The position numbers and the translations under genes are program-made. Below, piece by piece: positions 17,216 to 20,357 of a stretch of DNA of 20,357 nucleotides (position 1 is its first letter; the number at the start of each line of letters is the position of its first letter). The notes beneath the pieces were generated by a model, which did not search any database, was not told the origin of the DNA, and was given only the letters and a program-made list of their open reading frames with translations. Location: the NCBI GenBank assembly GCA_963991145.1, contig CAXDOZ010000038.1:1-20357 (forward strand). Reading direction: 5' to 3'. Source of the DNA: CAXDOZ01 sp963991145 (GTDB lineage Bacteria > Bacteroidota > Bacteroidia > Chitinophagales > JABDMM01).

Positions 17216-18143
17216 TCTTCAATCCTTTTACGCTCACGGCAAACTCTTAATCACTTCGGAATACCTTGTCCTTGATGGAGCAGAAGCACTTGCTCTTCCA
17301 ACCATCTATGGTCAATCCCTTGAAGTTGAAACGATTGAAGAGCCCGGAGGAAAGGTCCATTGGGAATCATTGAATCCCGACGGAAGTGCCTGGTATTCAG
17401 GTGAATTCGATCTAAATGATTTACCTGAACAGGATAAATCAGTAGATGGTCGATTGAGCTCTCTGTTTAGTTTAATCCTGGAACACAGTTCTGCCTTTGA
17501 GCTGAATAAATCATACCGCTTTAAAAGCAAGCTGGAGTTCGACAGAGAATTTGGTCTGGGATCTTCTTCTACCCTCCTTTACAATCTATCCCAATTCGCA
17601 GATCTCAATCCATTTGCCTTATCCGATGCATCATTTGGTGGCTCGGGTTATGATATTGCCTGTGCAGGAGCAAATGGACCAATCATATACCGGAACAAGA
17701 AAGGATCCAGAACGATCAAGCCAACAGAATATAATCCTTCCTTTAAGGATCAGATATACTTTGCCTATTCAGGTCAGAAGCAGGATTCCCGGGAGGGAAT
17801 CAAGAGATATAGAGAGCACAACTCTTCTTCAATAAAGAAAGCCTGTGAACTCGCAACGGGGATCACTAAAGAGGTTCTCAAGACAGAGGATTTAGAAACC
17901 TTTGAAGACCTGTTGTTTGAACATGAAAAATTAATTTCAGACATAATTGGAATGCCCACAAGATTGGAGTCGGAGTTTAGTGATTTTCCTGGCTTAGTTA
18001 AATCACTTGGAGCTTGGGGTGGGGACTTCCTTTTGTTTACTTTCGCCGATGGAAAAGAGGCTCTTGAAAAGTACCTCAACCCAAAAGGTATTGGGCCGGT
18101 TTTTTCCTACGACGAATTGATATTAGAAGCTGTATATGAGTAA
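17187..18143 (+). CDS. GYDIA-family GHMP kinase, candidate phosphomevalonate kinase
   Basis: A 318-residue GHMP-superfamily small-molecule kinase. Motif 1 is HGKLLITSEYLVLDG (18-31, usually GEY rather than SEY). Motif 2 is FGLGSSST (122-129), the phosphate-binding loop. GGSGYDIACAGANG (151-164) carries the Asp expected to act as base, and motif 3 is GAWGGDF (275-281). The GYDIA signature names a Bacteroidota kinase group of unproven activity. Motif 3 resembles the GAGGGD of phosphomevalonate kinases more than the GAGGGG of mevalonate kinases. Together with its place between HMG-CoA reductase and the decarboxylase, this makes phosphomevalonate kinase the best guess. The only reasonable start is GTG 17187, inside the reductase gene, overlapping it by 29 bases; it overlaps the next gene by 8 bases. 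Both suggest translational coupling. Confidence 0.88.
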   Translation: MESKQREASNLQSFYAHGKLLITSEYLVLDGAEALALPTIYGQSLEVETIEEPGGKVHWESLNPDGSAWYSGEFDLNDLPEQDKSVDGRLSSLFSLILEHSSAFELNKSYRFKSKLEFDREFGLGSSSTLLYNLSQFADLNPFALSDASFGGSGYDIACAGANGPIIYRNKKGSRTIKPTEYNPSFKDQIYFAYSGQKQDSREGIKRYREHNSSSIKKACELATGITKEVLKTEDLETFEDLLFEHEKLISDIIGMPTRLESEFSDFPGLVKSLGAWGGDFLLFTFADGKEALEKYLNPKGIGPVFSYDELILEAVYE

Positions 18144-19188
18144 AGAAGTAATTTGGCAAAGCAGTTGGAAAAGCCCATCAAACATTGCTTTGGTTAAATA
18201 CTGGGGAAAGCACGACAGACAGTTGCCGAATAACCCATCTGTTAGTTTCACATTAGATGAAGCTCACACTGTTACCCACCTTGAGGTATCTGAAATTGAA
18301 GAGCCAAACGGCGAGGTTTCATTCGAATTCTATTTTGAGGGAAAGGAATCTGAGGCCTTTTCAAAAAGGATCGGAAAATTCCTGAGAAGCATTGTAGGTG
18401 AGATGGCCTGGTTGAAGAAGCACCATTTGGTGATAGAATCTTCAAACAGCTTCCCTCATTCTACAGGGATTGCATCCAGCGCAAGCGCTATGAGTGCTTT
18501 ATGCCTGTGTTTAGTGGAAGTTGAACAGAATGTGAACGATCGATTCTATAACGAACCAGAGTTCCTTCAAAGAGCAAGCTATTTCTCTCGATTAGCTTCT
18601 GGATCTGCTGCTCGTTCGGTATTTCCTACCCTTGCAATTTGGGGAGCTTCAATGGCTTCTACTGAAAGCTCTGATCTATTTGCTATTCCTGCTTCAGCTG
18701 AAGTAAATCCAATCTTTGAGTCATTCCACGATGACATCCTGATTGTTAGCTCTAAAGAGAAATCTGTTTCCAGCACGGCAGGACACCAGTTAATGGAAGA
18801 TAACCGTTTTGCAGAAGTGCGATACCGCCAGGCAGAACAGAATCTGGAAGCATTAATGCTAGCAATGAAACTTGGCGATATAGACCAGTTCATTGAGATC
18901 GTTGAGGAAGAGGCTCTTACACTTCATGCATTGATGATGACATCTAAGCCATCATTCATTCTTATGCATCCTAATACGCTTGAGATGATCAATCGCATTA
19001 GAGCTTACAGAGCGGAAACAGGAGTGCCGGTATGCTTCACATTGGATGCTGGTCCGAACATTCACCTGCTATATCCTCATAGCGAAGAGAAGAAAGTATC
19101 TAAGTTTGTCAAGGATCAATTACTCGAGCTCTGTGAAGACAACTTCATGCTAAGAGATAAGGTGGGTAAAGGTCCTGTAAAGATTTAA
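18136..19188 (+). CDS. mvaD: Diphosphomevalonate decarboxylase
   Basis: It converts mevalonate 5-diphosphate to isopentenyl diphosphate with ATP, the last step of the classical mevalonate pathway. The 350-residue protein shows SPSNIALVKYWGK (13-25), the Ser/Ala-rich phosphate loop SFPHSTGIASSASAMSAL (105-122), RLASGSAARS (152-161, conserved Arg), VSSTAG (211-216), and FTLDAGPNIHLLY (301-313) with the catalytic Asp304. These are the hallmarks of a true decarboxylase. A phosphomevalonate decarboxylase (modified pathway) is less likely because KYWGK and the Arg/Asp pair are intact, but sequence reading alone cannot exclude it. ATG 18136 overlaps the previous stop (ATGAGTAA), and its own stop is directly followed by the next ATG. 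Confidence 0.95.
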   Translation: MSKEVIWQSSWKSPSNIALVKYWGKHDRQLPNNPSVSFTLDEAHTVTHLEVSEIEEPNGEVSFEFYFEGKESEAFSKRIGKFLRSIVGEMAWLKKHHLVIESSNSFPHSTGIASSASAMSALCLCLVEVEQNVNDRFYNEPEFLQRASYFSRLASGSAARSVFPTLAIWGASMASTESSDLFAIPASAEVNPIFESFHDDILIVSSKEKSVSSTAGHQLMEDNRFAEVRYRQAEQNLEALMLAMKLGDIDQFIEIVEEEALTLHALMMTSKPSFILMHPNTLEMINRIRAYRAETGVPVCFTLDAGPNIHLLYPHSEEKKVSKFVKDQLLELCEDNFMLRDKVGKGPVKI

Positions 19189-20049
19189 ATGAATAAGTCC
19201 TTTCCAGCAAAAGTGCTCCTCTTTGGAGAGTATGCTGTGATCAAAGGCTCACAGGCATTAGCCATTCCTTTTCCAAAACGAACAGGAAAACTCTTTCTCC
19301 CTGAGAATTGGACTGATGAATTAAGACAGTCCAATCAATACATTCAGGATCTCGCCAAATACCTGAGCTCAAAACCAGATACCTTTGGATTCCTTGACCT
19401 GGTTAAACTAGAGCAAGACCTTGACAGCCTTGCCTTTGAGACAAATATTCCAATTGGTTATGGTCTCGGAAGCTCGGGAGCGCTTGTCTCCTCAATTTAT
19501 AAGGCATATGCCAGGACTCCTTCAGACGATCCATCGACATTACAATCTCAGTTAGCCAAAATGGAAGCTTGCTTCCATGGAGAAAGCTCGGGGCTTGATC
19601 CATTAGTCAGTTATCTGGGAAGAGCTGTGATCAGTCAAAAGGGAGAAGAGAACATTATCAGGGAAAGCCCGATTACCAGCACTTTTCAACTCCTTGATAC
19701 AAAGATCTCCAGATCTACCGCTCCATTAGTCGAGTGGTTCAAGGCTGAGCTTGAAAGCGATCAAATGGCCAAAGCTGTTGATGCCTTAAAGAAAGAGAAC
19801 CAGAGAGCAATTGAAGCGATCTACTCAGGGGACCTTGGGAACCTTTCTGCTGCAGTAAAAGAGATCAGCTCTATTCAATGGGAGCATTTCCGCAAACTGA
19901 TTCCAGAAGCCTTTCAGGAATATTGGTCGGCCGGACTTCAAAATGAGGACTACTTTTTAAAGCTCTGTGGCGCCGGAGGCGGAGGTTACATCCTTGTCTT
20001 CAATCCAGAAAACAAGCCTCTACCCTTTCATACTCAGAGCATTAACTAG
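19189..20049 (+). CDS. mvk: Mevalonate kinase
   Basis: It phosphorylates mevalonate to mevalonate 5-phosphate. The 286-residue protein is shorter than most mevalonate kinases (about 300-390) but has every GHMP motif: AKVLLFGEYAVIKGS (7-21), IPIGYGLGSSGALVSS (87-102), ACFHGESSGLDPLVSY (127-142) with base Asp137, and LCGAGGGGYILVF (259-271). The shorter length comes from compact loops; the ends look intact. ATG 19189 immediately follows the mvaD stop with no spacing, so translation is probably coupled. It is the last recognisable gene of the operon. HMG-CoA synthase, thiolase and isopentenyl diphosphate isomerase are not in the window. Confidence 0.92.
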   Translation: MNKSFPAKVLLFGEYAVIKGSQALAIPFPKRTGKLFLPENWTDELRQSNQYIQDLAKYLSSKPDTFGFLDLVKLEQDLDSLAFETNIPIGYGLGSSGALVSSIYKAYARTPSDDPSTLQSQLAKMEACFHGESSGLDPLVSYLGRAVISQKGEENIIRESPITSTFQLLDTKISRSTAPLVEWFKAELESDQMAKAVDALKKENQRAIEAIYSGDLGNLSAAVKEISSIQWEHFRKLIPEAFQEYWSAGLQNEDYFLKLCGAGGGGYILVFNPENKPLPFHTQSIN

Positions 20050-20081
20050 CTCAATCACATCTTGACGATTTCTTAAGACGG

Positions 20082-20101
20082 ATAAAAGGCCAATCTTTTG
20101 T
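20082..20101 (+). terminator. Weak hairpin after the mevalonate operon
   Basis: ATAAAAG and CTTTTGT can pair over 7 bases (one T-G pair) around a 6-base loop, 33 bases after the mevalonate kinase stop. The stem is AT-rich and has no downstream T-run, so it is at best a weak terminator. The rest of the 133-base gap shows no TAnnTTTG element, so the downstream gene might still belong to the operon. Confidence 0.2.
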
Positions 20102-20182
20102 AATATGAGCTATGGTCTTCATGCATTTACCAATGTAAGGCAGTCCAATTTCTAGCGTCAAATTTTCAAACCGGCCCAATCA

Positions 20183-20357
20183 ATGAAAGTTATCATCCTA
20201 GGAAATGGGGTTACAGGCATCACCGCCGCCCGCACGATCCGACAAAACTCCGAACATGCCGAGATCACAGTGATCTCAGGTGAAACAGATCACTTTTTTA
20301 GCCGCACAGCCCTCATGTATATCTTCATGGGCCATATGCGCTTTCAGGATACAAAGC
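20183..20357 (+). CDS. FAD/NAD(P)-dependent oxidoreductase, N-terminal fragment (truncated by window edge)
   Basis: Only the first 58 codons are present. MKVIILGNGVTGITAARTIR is a Rossmann-type dinucleotide-binding start (GxGxxGxxxA), followed by strand EITVISGE and then FFSRTALMYIFMG, where pyridine nucleotide-disulfide oxidoreductases of the NADH dehydrogenase/nitrite reductase type carry a similar Y/FSR...L segment. The protein is therefore probably an FAD-dependent NAD(P)H oxidoreductase of the cytosol, with unknown acceptor. It starts 133 bases after mevalonate kinase on the same strand, so it could be a separate unit or the distal end of the mevalonate operon. Confidence 0.75.
   Translation, partial: MKVIILGNGVTGITAARTIRQNSEHAEITVISGETDHFFSRTALMYIFMGHMRFQDTK

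Noticed and set aside
17551..17835. Plus-strand 94-codon frame inside the GYDIA kinase gene
   Set aside because: The overlapping kinase frame contains all conserved motifs; this is an out-of-frame shadow.
1..20357. Defence system, prophage, insertion sequence, CRISPR array, tRNA or rRNA
   Set aside because: All sizeable open frames are explained by housekeeping, envelope or metabolic genes; no repeat array, transposase, integrase or structural RNA pattern was seen on reading both strands.

Overview
The window looks like chromosomal DNA of a member of the Bacteroidota, probably a marine or free-living Flavobacteriia/Cytophagia-type bacterium. The evidence is a type III glutamine synthetase, a PD40/OmpA lipoprotein, a large outer-membrane barrel-like protein ending in Phe, a ligase-associated DExH helicase, a mevalonate operon containing a GYDIA-type GHMP kinase, and several TAnnTTTG promoter -7 elements just upstream of genes. 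Base composition looks even throughout. I see no tRNA, rRNA, CRISPR array, insertion sequence or integrase. Genes are packed tightly: two convergent pairs overlap or abut at their stop codons, and no stretch above about 210 bases lacks a gene.

Layout. (1) 1-839 (-): N-terminal third of a ligase-associated DExH helicase, cut by the window edge. It diverges across about 40 bases from an alpha/beta hydrolase (883-1533, +). (2) 1514-7275 (-): purL (small, multi-subunit-type FGAM synthase) followed by a 1160-residue outer-membrane protein of unknown function, whose tail overlaps the hydrolase tail. (3) 7420-8634 (+): a polytopic inner-membrane protein whose true start is uncertain. (4) 8777-10969 (+): glutamine synthetase III. 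(5) 11078-13129 (+): a lipoprotein with TPR-like, beta-propeller and OmpA regions. (6) 13130-15659 (-): a two-gene unit of a secreted Ntn-hydrolase acylase and a thioredoxin-like lipoprotein. (7) 15869-20049 (+): a tightly overlapped mevalonate operon of HMG-CoA reductase, GYDIA GHMP kinase, diphosphomevalonate decarboxylase and mevalonate kinase. (8) 20183-end (+): start of an FAD/NAD(P)-dependent oxidoreductase.

The most coherent system is the mevalonate operon, which makes isoprenoid precursors. A conventional pathway needs a phosphomevalonate kinase between mevalonate kinase and the decarboxylase. The only gene in the operon that could supply this step is the GYDIA kinase, so it is the best candidate for the missing enzyme. 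The acylase/thioredoxin pair is the second suggestive unit: the acylase has His at beta-subunit position 23, as in acyl-homoserine-lactone and aculeacin acylases, and has only four cysteines, beside a membrane-anchored CxxC protein. Nothing in the window looks like a defence island or a mobile system.
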